From an uncultured Clostridia bacterium (GTDB lineage Bacteria > Bacillota > Clostridia > Lachnospirales > Lachnospiraceae): 64,000 nucleotides of DNA. The position numbers were made by a program, and so were the translations under genes. A model generated the notes under the pieces. That model saw only the letters and a program-made list of their open reading frames with translations. It ran no database searches and had not been told where the DNA came from. The stretch is taken from assembly GCA_937895705.1 (NCBI GenBank), contig CALBKM010000029.1:68011-132010 (forward strand), given 5' to 3'. Each line of letters begins with the position of its first letter. Within the stretch, counting starts at the first letter, position 1. Positions 8,693 through 17,067 of the stretch are shown one piece after another.

Positions 8693-9737
8693 ATGCCTCT
8701 ATCTCCTCCCTCAGAGCCGAAAGCAGTTCACTCTCCGGCACCTTGCGGACAATTTCTCCTTTGCGGAACACAAGTCCCTCTCCGTTACCTCCGGCAATTC
8801 CCAAGTCCGCTTCCTTTGCTTCTCCCGGGCCGTTTACCGCGCAGCCCATTACCGCTACTTTTATCGGCAAATCATATCCTGCCACCATTGTCTCTACCTG
8901 CTCTGCAAGCCCGATTAAGTCAATCTTTGTTCTGCCGCAGGTCGGACAGGATACCACCTCAATGCCCCCCTTTCGAAGGCCAAGGGTACGTAAAATTAAT
9001 TTTGCGGTCACAATTTCTTCCACCGGAGCTGCAGTTAAAGAAACACGAATCGTATCTCCGATTCCCCGTGATAAAATCATCCCCAGTCCCAGAGACGACT
9101 TAATATTTCCGGAACGGATGGTTCCGGCTTCCGTAATTCCCACATGAAGCGGATAATCGGTCTTTGTTGCAATCAACTCATGGGCTTTTACACACATCAT
9201 CACATCGGAAGATTTGATGCTGATTACGATATCATGAAAATCAAATTGCTCCAGCATCGCCACCTTATCAAGGGCGCTTTCTACCAGACCTTCCGCCGTT
9301 ACACCGCCGTATTTTTCCACAAGATTACGTTCCAAAGAACCGCTGTTTACTCCCACGCGAATCGGTACACCGTACTTTTTTGCAGTTTCCGCTACCTGAC
9401 GTACCCGGTCCGTAGAACCGATATTTCCCGGATTGATGCGGATTTTGTCCGCCCCGTTTTCCATTGCTGCGATGGCCAGACGATAATCGAAATGAATATC
9501 TGCGACCAAAGGAATCGTAATCTGCTTTTTGATTTCGGAAAGCGCCTTTGCCGCCTCCATGGTCGGAACTGCGCAACGGATAATTTCGCACCCCGCCGCA
9601 GTCAATTCCTTAATCTGGGCCACAGTAGCTGCCACATCCTCCGTTTTGGTATTGGTCATGGACTGGATGGCAACGGGAGCTCCGCCTCCGATTGTAACAT
9701 TTCCGATTGTCACTTTTCTTGTTTGTGTTCTGTCCAT
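8679..9737 (-). CDS. ispG: 4-hydroxy-3-methylbut-2-enyl diphosphate synthase (flavodoxin/ferredoxin)
   Basis: IspG (GcpE), the penultimate enzyme of the MEP isoprenoid route, converting MEcPP to HMBPP with a 4Fe-4S cluster. At 352 residues it is the short bacterial form: TIM barrel with IQSMTNTKTEDV near residue 25, HFDYRLA and RINPGNIG in the barrel, and the cluster cysteines in SCPTCGR (about 265) and MGCAVNGPGE (about 300). AGGAGGTATGGT precedes the ATG. Its end overlaps the polC start. Dxr and IspH, from other steps of the same pathway, are also in the window. Confidence 0.97.
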   Translation of the reverse strand: MDRTQTRKVTIGNVTIGGGAPVAIQSMTNTKTEDVAATVAQIKELTAAGCEIIRCAVPTMEAAKALSEIKKQITIPLVADIHFDYRLAIAAMENGADKIRINPGNIGSTDRVRQVAETAKKYGVPIRVGVNSGSLERNLVEKYGGVTAEGLVESALDKVAMLEQFDFHDIVISIKSSDVMMCVKAHELIATKTDYPLHVGITEAGTIRSGNIKSSLGLGMILSRGIGDTIRVSLTAAPVEEIVTAKLILRTLGLRKGGIEVVSCPTCGRTKIDLIGLAEQVETMVAGYDLPIKVAVMGCAVNGPGEAKEADLGIAGGNGEGLVFRKGEIVRKVPESELLSALREEIEAYEAL

Positions 9738-9813
9738 ACCATACCTCCTACCGCTAACGTTTTCTGTTACCGTATAATCTTTCGCAACGTATCGTTACGA
9801 AAACATTGTAATA

Positions 9814-11121
9814 CTATTTCGCAAAAAAGATATTCTTTACATCGTTAAAAATCAGGAACACCATCAGCAATAACAACAAAATCATACCGATAAAATGCAC
9901 CATACCTTCTTTTTCCCGGTCTATCGGCTTGCCTCTGACAATTTCAATGATACAGAACAGCAATTTCCCGCCGTCTAAAGCCGGAATCGGAAGCAAATTC
10001 ATCACACCCAGGCTGGCACTCAGCCATACGGAAATGTTCAAAAGACTTAAAATCGTTATCTTTGCTCCTTCGTCCTTTGCTTCCTCGTAAGTATCTCCTA
10101 CCAAATCCACGATTGCAACCACACTGCCCACTTCATTGGACTTAATCTTGCCGGTAAACAGTCTGCCCAGACCCTTAAAGGTGTCGGTAATCCAATATCT
10201 CACCTCCGTAGCGGCATAACGAATGGTTTCCCATGCATTGGTATCTACTCTCATCAGATTATAGGAAAAGCCGAGAGAATAACCGGAAGATACGTATTTC
10301 GGCGTTACCGTCGTAGTCATGGTCTCGCCGTTTCTGGAATAAGTCACTTCAACCGGCTGCGCTGTCAGTGGATTTTTATCAAAAAACGCCATAAGTTCCC
10401 CGCCGTTTTTCACTTCGGTATCTCCGACTTTAGTAATGATATCTCCCACAACAAGGCCTGCTTCAGCCATCGGATATCCTGCGGACACTTCTATAATTTC
10501 AGCGGTACTCGCTTCGGTTCCGTTATAAGTAAAGCCTAACATATACTTGTCGTAAGACTCCGGAACCAGCGTCAGTTTCACCTTTTCACCGTTTCTCTTT
10601 ACCGTAATATTCAAAGGTTCTTCCGTAATATCATTGTATAAAAAGTAACTTTGGATGTCTCTTCCGATGACAACACCGGATTTGTCGATTTTCGTTACAA
10701 CATCACCCTCCAGCATTCCCGCATCGGCTGCCGGTCCTTCCGGAGTAATTCCGGTTATCGTTGCCGGATCATACCCTACGGATGCAACAATAAATACGGA
10801 AAACAGAAAGGCAAGAATAAAGTTAAAGCCCGGTCCCGCAAACAACACGGAAACTCTCTGCCAAACATTTTTCGCATAGAAAGAGCGCTCGTTATCCATG
10901 TTCTGGTCCTGGTCTTCTCCAAGCATCATACAAGCTCCGCCGATCGGCAGAAGACGTATGGAAAATTGTGTCCCGAAGGCTTTAAATCCGCACAAACGCG
11001 GTCCCATACCGATGGAGAAATCCAATACTTCGATGCCGTTCATTCTCGCAAAAACAAAATGTCCCAATTCATGAATCAACACCAATATTCCGAATATTAA
11101 AATAGCAATAATGATTTTCAT
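9814..11121 (-). CDS. rseP: Site-2 intramembrane zinc protease, RseP family
   Basis: A 435-residue membrane metalloprotease that cuts transmembrane substrates such as anti-sigma factors or signal-peptide remnants. The zinc site HELGH is at residues 17-21 in the first membrane segment; the second part of the active site, NLLPIPALDGG, is near residue 375. Two PDZ-like stretches lie between them (about 110-280), and hydrophobic segments are at both ends. The start has AAGAGGAACT before it. The position between dxr and ispG is conserved in Firmicutes. The substrate in this organism is not evident. Confidence 0.95.
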   Translation of the reverse strand: MKIIIAILIFGILVLIHELGHFVFARMNGIEVLDFSIGMGPRLCGFKAFGTQFSIRLLPIGGACMMLGEDQDQNMDNERSFYAKNVWQRVSVLFAGPGFNFILAFLFSVFIVASVGYDPATITGITPEGPAADAGMLEGDVVTKIDKSGVVIGRDIQSYFLYNDITEEPLNITVKRNGEKVKLTLVPESYDKYMLGFTYNGTEASTAEIIEVSAGYPMAEAGLVVGDIITKVGDTEVKNGGELMAFFDKNPLTAQPVEVTYSRNGETMTTTVTPKYVSSGYSLGFSYNLMRVDTNAWETIRYAATEVRYWITDTFKGLGRLFTGKIKSNEVGSVVAIVDLVGDTYEEAKDEGAKITILSLLNISVWLSASLGVMNLLPIPALDGGKLLFCIIEIVRGKPIDREKEGMVHFIGMILLLLLMVFLIFNDVKNIFFAK

Positions 11122-11141
11122 AGTTCCTCTTTTCTGCGTAT

Positions 11142-12308
11142 TTAACGCACATTCTCCCTTATATAGTCATACGTTTCCTTCTCCACGGAAAGAACTTCTT
11201 CCAACGTAGGATTTTTTATTTTTTTGTGAGAATCCATTGCCTGTTCGATGAGTTCCGTAATCTTAAGATACCCGATTTTACGGTCCAAAAACAATGCAAC
11301 CGCCATCTCATTTGCCGCATTATATACCGTCGGCAGACTTCCGCCCTCCTGAAAAGCATCATATGCCAAAGTAAGGGCACGGAAGGTATCCGTATCCGGC
11401 TTATAGAATTCAATCTTCTGTAATTCAAAGAAATCCAGACGCTTACCGCCTAAAGACACACGATCCGGATAAGTCATGGCATATTGAATCGGAAGTTTCA
11501 TGTCCGGCGTTCCCAACTGTGCCAGTACCGCACCGTCGGTAAACTGAATCATGGAATGAATGATACTCTTCGGTTGTACCACCACTTCAATCTGTTCCGG
11601 ATGAAGTGAAAAGAGCCATCCTGCTTCCATAACCTCCAGTCCTTTGTTGACCAGCGTAGAAGAATCGATGGTTATTTTTTTTCCCATAGCCCAATTTGGA
11701 TGCTTCAATGCTTGTTCTACAGTAATAGAACTCAGTTCTTCCCTCTTTTTTCCGCGGAACGGTCCGCCGGACGCCGTCAGCAACAACTTCTCCACCGTCT
11801 GTTCTCCCGCTCCCTGTAAACACTGAAAAACCGCAGAATGCTCGCTGTCTACCGGTAAGAGCTTTACATTATATTGTTCCACCAGAGGCATAATTATATG
11901 TCCGGTGGTAACCAAAGTTTCCTTATTGGCAAGAGCAATATCTTTCCCCGCTTTAATGGCGGCAATGGTCGGTAAAATACCTATCATACCCACTACAGCG
12001 TTCACAGTCATATCCGCAGATGCTTCCGTCGCACAGGCAATCAACCCGTCCATGCCATATACGACTTCTGTAGAATTTATGTTGTTCAAGGTCAGTCTAT
12101 GCTTTAACTCTCTTGCATCCTCTTCCTTTGTAAGACAGGCAAGCTTCGGTAAAAATTCCGCCACCTGCTGTTCCAGCAAATCAATATTGCTGCCGGCGGA
12201 AAGCGCCACAACCTCAAACTCTCCCTCTCGTTCTCTCACAATTTCCAAGGTCTGGGTACCGATAGACCCTGTAGAACCGAGAACCGCTATTTTCTTCATA
12301 TCCTTCAC
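11142..12308 (-). CDS. dxr: 1-deoxy-D-xylulose 5-phosphate reductoisomerase
   Basis: Dxr (IspC) makes MEP from DXP with NADPH, the committed step of the MEP pathway. The 388-residue protein has the nucleotide-binding GSTGSIGTQT at the N-terminus, ANKETLVT (about 125), and the metal and substrate segments LPVDSEHSA, TASGGPFRG and LEVMEAGWLF. The start is a GTG at 12308, with AGGAAAG placed 5 bases upstream. An ATG three codons later is possible but too close to its own AAGG. It lies 20 bases upstream of rseP. Confidence 0.96.
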   Translation of the reverse strand: MKDMKKIAVLGSTGSIGTQTLEIVREREGEFEVVALSAGSNIDLLEQQVAEFLPKLACLTKEEDARELKHRLTLNNINSTEVVYGMDGLIACATEASADMTVNAVVGMIGILPTIAAIKAGKDIALANKETLVTTGHIIMPLVEQYNVKLLPVDSEHSAVFQCLQGAGEQTVEKLLLTASGGPFRGKKREELSSITVEQALKHPNWAMGKKITIDSSTLVNKGLEVMEAGWLFSLHPEQIEVVVQPKSIIHSMIQFTDGAVLAQLGTPDMKLPIQYAMTYPDRVSLGGKRLDFFELQKIEFYKPDTDTFRALTLAYDAFQEGGSLPTVYNAANEMAVALFLDRKIGYLKITELIEQAMDSHKKIKNPTLEEVLSVEKETYDYIRENVR

Positions 12309-12341
12309 CGTTCTTTCCTACTCGCATTAAATGTTGTTATT

Positions 12342-13247
12342 TTATTTATCATCCGCTTTGGTTACTTTCGATTTCAATTTACCTTCCGAGTCATAATACA
12401 AATAATTCGTACAAATTACAGTCACTCCCCTGTCCAAGTACATTTGAGCCTTTTCAGGGTCGTCCACGGTATGCACCATAATCTTAATACCGCTGTTTAA
12501 AAGCTTCTCCAGTATCTCGTCCGTAACGTAGCTGTCGCTGATTGCAATGGACACAATCTCGTGAGTTTCACAGAACTCGATATAAGTAGTAATATCCTTA
12601 CAAAAAGCCTTTGTCATATAAAACTGCATCATCGGAAAATCATAAACTTCCTTAAAGATCTCATACATCTCCGGGGAATATACCTGCACCAGTATTCTCT
12701 CAAATAAAGCTCTGTCTGTTCCGAAAACCTCCAACAGCGCCTCTGCCATGCGATAAGCATCTTCTCCCTTAAGAGAACGCATATCAAATTCGACATACAG
12801 CTCCGGATAGATGTTCAAATAATGCAAAATGTCCTCTGCATTCTGTGTTGTATATCTGTCATGAAAACGCATGGTATTCCACTCGTCATACTCCGGCGGA
12901 TTTCCTGCCGTAACACCTTCAATTCCCATCCGTTCCACATCCGCTTCTTTAAAGCCGTGAGAACAAATCAGTCTTCCGTCTGCGGAAAAATACAAATCCA
13001 CCTCAACAAAGCGCATTCCTCTGGAGTAAGATTCTTCAAAGCCTTCCTTGCTGTTTAAATACGGATATCCGTCAATTCCTCCCAAGGCATGTGCCACCAA
13101 TCCGGAATCAAACATTCCGCCTTGATCCGAAACCGCTTTGCTCACCGCCGGTTGAGAAACCACGCGATTCAGCTTGATCGTATATGCGACAACGCCAAGC
13201 AGCAACACTGCTGCAAAGAAAATCAATATCCCGGTTCGTTTTTTCAT
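12342..13247 (-). CDS. Glycerophosphodiester phosphodiesterase-like protein, membrane anchored
   Basis: A 301-residue protein with one N-terminal hydrophobic segment (about residues 5-23), then a GDPD-like barrel: VAHALGG where GDPD enzymes have HRG, EVDLYFSADGRL (metal ligands E and D), and CSHGF in place of the usual HD. Such enzymes split glycerophosphodiesters into glycerol 3-phosphate and an alcohol. The altered first and third motifs mean activity is not certain. It sits between dxr and cdsA in a block that is usually uninterrupted, with GAGGAATACCT before the ATG. The lipid neighbours cdsA and uppS fit a role in phospholipid or teichoic-acid turnover at the outer membrane face. Confidence 0.75.
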   Translation of the reverse strand: MKKRTGILIFFAAVLLLGVVAYTIKLNRVVSQPAVSKAVSDQGGMFDSGLVAHALGGIDGYPYLNSKEGFEESYSRGMRFVEVDLYFSADGRLICSHGFKEADVERMGIEGVTAGNPPEYDEWNTMRFHDRYTTQNAEDILHYLNIYPELYVEFDMRSLKGEDAYRMAEALLEVFGTDRALFERILVQVYSPEMYEIFKEVYDFPMMQFYMTKAFCKDITTYIEFCETHEIVSIAISDSYVTDEILEKLLNSGIKIMVHTVDDPEKAQMYLDRGVTVICTNYLYYDSEGKLKSKVTKADDK

Positions 13248-13295
13248 AGGTATTCCTCATTTCAAAACAGCTTCTTTCCTCGAAAGCGACCGAAT

Positions 13296-14099
13296 CTACA
13301 ACGCCAAAATCTGTACCATCATATAAACAATCGGTGCCGTGAAAATAATGCTGTCAAACCGGTCCAAAATACCTCCGTGACCCGGAATCAGCTTTCCGTA
13401 ATCCTTAATTTCGTAATTACGTTTCATGGCAGAAGCTGCCAAATCTCCGATTTGCGACACAACAGATGCCAGAATACCGATAATAACAAAGGCAAGTACG
13501 GAAACCTCGGTTCCTTCCACAAACCGATTCAAACAAGCCGCATAAATGCCGGCAATCAGTGCGGTTCCCGCAATACCTCCGATACAACCCTCAACCGACT
13601 TTTTCGGACTTAACACCGGAAAGGCCTTATGCTTACCGAACAGGCAGCCGATGCAATAGGCACAGGTATCCGAGCCCCAGGTGCCGATAAACACAAGCCA
13701 TAAAAGGAGCATTCCGTTGTCTTCAACACGAATCCGGTACAAAAAGGATAACAACACCGCCACATACACAAAGCCGGTAAAAGACGCAAATATCTCTTTT
13801 GCATTATACTTCGGATAACGGACCACATAGATTCCCATGAATACTAAGAGTACCGCAATCGGTAACAATTCCGCAAAATCTGTCTTTTCGAAAAGCAACA
13901 AAAGGTCCAATCCCAGGCAAAACAATTCACTTATATAAAACAATGCACTTTTTTGCAATCCAAGCATACGATAAAATTCGTAAACTCCGACCAAAGATAT
14001 GAACGTTACCAACGCCCAAAAGACCGGTCCTCCGAAGATTCCGGTCGAAATCACAATCGCCAACAGTACAATACCGCTTAACAGTCTCGTAATAAACAT
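13296..14099 (-). CDS. cdsA: Phosphatidate cytidylyltransferase
   Basis: CdsA makes CDP-diacylglycerol from phosphatidic acid and CTP, the precursor for PgsA and Cls elsewhere in this window. The 267-residue protein is a string of hydrophobic helices ending in the family signature region: SPKKSVEGCIGG then GDLAASAMKRNYEIKD and IPGHGGILDRFDS. The start MFITRLL at 14099 is fixed by GGAGGCATC. A 42-codon upstream extension lacks a ribosome binding site and would overlap uppS. The stop is 48 bases before the GDPD-like gene. Confidence 0.95.
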   Translation of the reverse strand: MFITRLLSGIVLLAIVISTGIFGGPVFWALVTFISLVGVYEFYRMLGLQKSALFYISELFCLGLDLLLLFEKTDFAELLPIAVLLVFMGIYVVRYPKYNAKEIFASFTGFVYVAVLLSFLYRIRVEDNGMLLLWLVFIGTWGSDTCAYCIGCLFGKHKAFPVLSPKKSVEGCIGGIAGTALIAGIYAACLNRFVEGTEVSVLAFVIIGILASVVSQIGDLAASAMKRNYEIKDYGKLIPGHGGILDRFDSIIFTAPIVYMMVQILAL

Positions 14100-14127
14100 G
14101 ATGCCTCCATCAGACAGCACAATCTGC

Positions 14128-14838
14128 TTACTTGTTCTCCAAGCCGCCGAATCGTCTGTTTCTGCTTCCGTAATATAAAATCGCTTCTTCCAAAGCCTTT
14201 TTATCAAAATCAGGCCAAAGCACATCCGTAAAATAAAACTCGGAATACGCCGATTGCCACATAAGAAAATTTGACAGTCTCTGCTCTCCGCTGGTACGAA
14301 TAATCAAATCCGGATCCGGAATTTCTGCCGTATCCAAGCAACCGCTGATATCCTCCATGGTCATCTCATCCACAGATTTCCCTTCCGACGTAAGCTTTGC
14401 TGCCGCCTTTTTTACGGCACGAAGCACTTCGTCCCTTCCTCCGTAGTTTAATGCTATTTGAAATTGAAGACCGGTATTCACGGACGAAACCTCCTCCAAC
14501 TGTTTTATCGAAGTAATCATATCCTCCGGTAATACGGAAATATCTCCGATAATCCGTACCCGCATGTTATTATCGGCACACTGCTTGATCGCGTCCTTTA
14601 AATAGCTGCGCAAAATCTTCATCAGTGCATCGATTTCTTCCTTCGGTCTCGACCAGTTTTCTGTGGAAAACGCATATACCGTAAGGTACTTTACGCCAAA
14701 CTTCCAAGCCTCTTCACAAATCTTTCGCACGGTTTTACTTCCTTGGGAATGACCGACATTGCGCGGCATACCGCGTTTTTTGGCCCATCTCCCGTTCCCA
14801 TCCATAATAATCGCTATGTGCTGCGGAACCTTTTCCAT
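14128..14838 (-). CDS. uppS: Isoprenyl transferase (undecaprenyl diphosphate synthase)
   Basis: UppS adds isopentenyl units in cis to farnesyl diphosphate, giving the C55 carrier lipid for cell-wall synthesis. The 236 residues include the catalytic MDGNGRWAKKRG (Asp13), AFSTENWSRP and the C-terminal IRTSGEQRLSNF and YSEFYFTDVLWPDF. The ATG follows TAGGAGTAGGAT. Unlike its neighbours it has a long gap upstream (126 bases after frr), which holds a stable hairpin described separately. Confidence 0.97.
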   Translation of the reverse strand: MEKVPQHIAIIMDGNGRWAKKRGMPRNVGHSQGSKTVRKICEEAWKFGVKYLTVYAFSTENWSRPKEEIDALMKILRSYLKDAIKQCADNNMRVRIIGDISVLPEDMITSIKQLEEVSSVNTGLQFQIALNYGGRDEVLRAVKKAAAKLTSEGKSVDEMTMEDISGCLDTAEIPDPDLIIRTSGEQRLSNFLMWQSAYSEFYFTDVLWPDFDKKALEEAILYYGSRNRRFGGLENK

Positions 14839-14843
14839 ATCCT

Positions 14844-14910
14844 ACTCCTATACAAGAATACAGAGGGAGTTACGGTTCTCATCCCTAAGGCTCAACCGGG
14901 GCCCCCTCTG
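14844..14910 (-). promoter_or_regulatory. Structured leader of uppS with possible RBS-hiding alternative fold
   Basis: In the uppS mRNA leader, CAGAGGGGG (14910-14902) pairs with CTCCCTCTG (14869-14861), a 9-bp stem with one G-U pair, topped by CGGTT/AACCG (14898-14894 with 14877-14873). The 3' strand also contains ACTCC (14870-14866), which can pair with GGAGT (14848-14844), part of the uppS ribosome binding site. The two folds exclude each other. No T tract follows, so this is not a simple terminator. Confidence 0.4.
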
Positions 14911-14964
14911 CTTTCGTTTTTAAAACACCATACTCGAATCCGTCAAAACAAATACGTATCTTTC

Positions 14965-15519
14965 TTAAACAGTAAGAATCTCAGCGGACTTATTATCGGT
15001 CATCTTATCCACTTCCGCAACATACTTATCGGTCATCTTCTGGATTTCGTCCTCAATGTTCTTCTGCTCATCCTCGGAAATCTCATTGGCCTTTGCTGCC
15101 TTCTTAATCGCATCGTTTGCATCACGACGAACATTACGGATTGCAACCTTCGCATTCTCCGCCTGCTTCTTTACATCCTTAACAAGCTCTTTACGTCTGT
15201 CCTCGGTAAGCTCCGGAAATACAAGGCGGATAATCTTACCGTCGTTGCTCGGAGTAAGTCCGATATCGGAAGCAAGAATTGCCTTCTCGATTTCCTTAAT
15301 CATCTTTGCTTCCCACGGCTGAATCTGAATAATTCTCGCCTCCGGTACAGAAACGTTCGCTACAGCCTGAATTGCGGACGGAGTGCCGTAATAATCCACA
15401 CGTAACTTATCCAGAACATGCGGATTGGCACGACCTGCACGAATGGTGGTAAACGCTTCAGCGAGCGCATCCACGGACTTCTGCATCTTTGCATCAAAAG
15501 GTACTACTCTTTCATTCAT
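14965..15519 (-). CDS. frr: Ribosome recycling factor
   Basis: Frr, with EF-G, splits the post-termination ribosome. At 184 residues it has the standard length and landmarks: AFTTIRAGRANPHVLD near residue 25, VDYYGTPS, and the C-terminal helix rich in Lys/Glu with KVAIRNVRRDAND. TAAGAGGAGAGAAC precedes the start. It follows pyrH by 61 bases, the conserved bacterial order. Confidence 0.98.
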   Translation of the reverse strand: MNERVVPFDAKMQKSVDALAEAFTTIRAGRANPHVLDKLRVDYYGTPSAIQAVANVSVPEARIIQIQPWEAKMIKEIEKAILASDIGLTPSNDGKIIRLVFPELTEDRRKELVKDVKKQAENAKVAIRNVRRDANDAIKKAAKANEISEDEQKNIEDEIQKMTDKYVAEVDKMTDNKSAEILTV

Positions 15520-15580
15520 TGTTGTTCTCTCCTCTTATTACTTTATTGTAACAGGTCTTTCAGACCTCTCCATTCGAAAA

Positions 15581-16282
15581 TTACGGGGTAACGGTGGTTC
15601 CGATCGGCTCACCCTTGGCAGCCTTTACAATACCGTTTTCCTCATCTAACGAAAAGATAAATAACGGAATCTTATGTTCCATACACATAACGGTTGCGGT
15701 CATGTCGAGAATCTTTAACTTTCTCTCCAACACTTCCTCAAAAGAAATGGTATCAAAGCGCTTTGCATTCGGATTTTCCTTCGGATCGCTGTCATATACG
15801 CCGTCCACCGCACGCGCCATAAGTATTACATCAGTATCCAGTTCGATTGCACGAAGGGATGTTGCCGTATCGGTAGAGAACATCGGATGTCCGGTACCTC
15901 CCGCAAGGAACACAACCTTTCCTGCCTTCAAATCGTTTACCGCCTTGTCTTTCGTAAACAACTCCGTAAAACTTCCGCACTGAAACGGTGTATATACCGC
16001 CGTATCCATTCCGCAGAAGCGGAAAATCTCGGACACATAAATACAATTCATTACCGTAGCCAGACAGCCGATATGGTCTGCCTTAATACGGTCGATGGTT
16101 TCGGAACTTCTTCCGCGCCAGAAATTACCGCCGCCGATGACTACCGCCACTTCGACTCCGGCATCCACCAACTGCTTTACCTGCTTACCTACCGCAACAC
16201 AGGTATCTTCATCAAATCCGGTCTTCTTATCACCGGCAAGAGCTTCGCCGCTCAACTTTAATAACACTCTTTTATAAGCCAT
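15581..16282 (-). CDS. pyrH: UMP kinase
   Basis: PyrH phosphorylates UMP to UDP in pyrimidine synthesis. The 233-residue protein belongs to the amino-acid kinase fold: LKLSGEALAG near the start, VVIGGGNFWRG (about 50), GGTGHPMFSTDTA (about 130) and AVDGVYDSDPKENP (about 155). GTGAGGAAATT precedes the ATG. In most bacteria tsf lies directly upstream; here a bactofilin gene does, and tsf is about 46 kb away. Confidence 0.97.
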   Translation of the reverse strand: MAYKRVLLKLSGEALAGDKKTGFDEDTCVAVGKQVKQLVDAGVEVAVVIGGGNFWRGRSSETIDRIKADHIGCLATVMNCIYVSEIFRFCGMDTAVYTPFQCGSFTELFTKDKAVNDLKAGKVVFLAGGTGHPMFSTDTATSLRAIELDTDVILMARAVDGVYDSDPKENPNAKRFDTISFEEVLERKLKILDMTATVMCMEHKIPLFIFSLDEENGIVKAAKGEPIGTTVTP

Positions 16283-16296
16283 AATTTCCTCACATC

Positions 16297-16992
16297 TTAT
16301 TCAAAAATATTGTCGATTTCAACAGATGCGTATGCAAGGGAGCAGAAGCCCTCCAATACAGCACCGTTGTTCATCTGTACAGACTTCGCCTTCACATTAC
16401 CCTTAATGATAGCGGTGGAATCGATAACTACCGGTCCCTTAATGTCGATTTCACCCTTAACCGCACCCGCAATTACACCGGAAGTCGCGGTGATGTCGCC
16501 GATAATTACGGTACCGAGACCGATCTTTACACTGCCTTCACTGGTAATGTTACCTTCTAAGCGATCTGTATTCACGTAAACCTCTGCGGCCATGGCATTG
16601 CCGGTCACCTTGCCGGAAATGGTAAGCTTACCGAGACACTCGATGTCTCCGTTAATGGTTCCCATAACATCCAAAGAACAATCGGAAATAATACTACCGT
16701 TAATGGTGGTACCCTTCGTGATTACCGTAATCCCTTCCGGATCAGCGGCTGCCGGACGTTCTGTCTGAGGAGCGGCTTCGGCCACCGGTGTGGTTTCGTT
16801 CTTCGCCTCAACAGATTCTTCCGTAGCTTCCTCTTCCTGAGCCACCAGAGAATCATCCTCCATTAAACTGTCCAAAAGCTCCATATCCACATCGTCCTGC
16901 TCCTCTTCGGAAACAACGGTGAATAAATCATCTTTGGTGTTTAACTCTTCGTTCTGTGCCGCATCATCTTTTACATCTTTAAAAATACTCAT
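16297..16992 (-). CDS. Bactofilin (polymer-forming cytoskeletal protein)
   Basis: A 231-residue protein with a long acidic N-terminal tail (about residues 1-90, rich in Asp, Glu, Gln and Thr) followed by a bactofilin/DUF583 beta-helix from GITVITKGTTINGSI to the end. Regular hydrophobic-Gly turns are visible (TINGDIECLGKL, GKVTGNAMA, KGEIDIKGPV). Bactofilins form filaments without nucleotides and place cell-wall or division factors. The start at 16992 follows GAAAGGAGTTTCC. Its stop is 14 bases before pyrH, so it is co-transcribed with pyrH and the envelope-lipid genes after it. Confidence 0.88.
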   Translation of the reverse strand: MSIFKDVKDDAAQNEELNTKDDLFTVVSEEEQDDVDMELLDSLMEDDSLVAQEEEATEESVEAKNETTPVAEAAPQTERPAAADPEGITVITKGTTINGSIISDCSLDVMGTINGDIECLGKLTISGKVTGNAMAAEVYVNTDRLEGNITSEGSVKIGLGTVIIGDITATSGVIAGAVKGEIDIKGPVVIDSTAIIKGNVKAKSVQMNNGAVLEGFCSLAYASVEIDNIFE

Positions 16993-17067
16993 GGAAACTC
17001 CTTTCTTTTGCACATCCTTTATAGTAACATAAATTTCTTCTCACTGTTCTTGCAAAAATAATACTAT

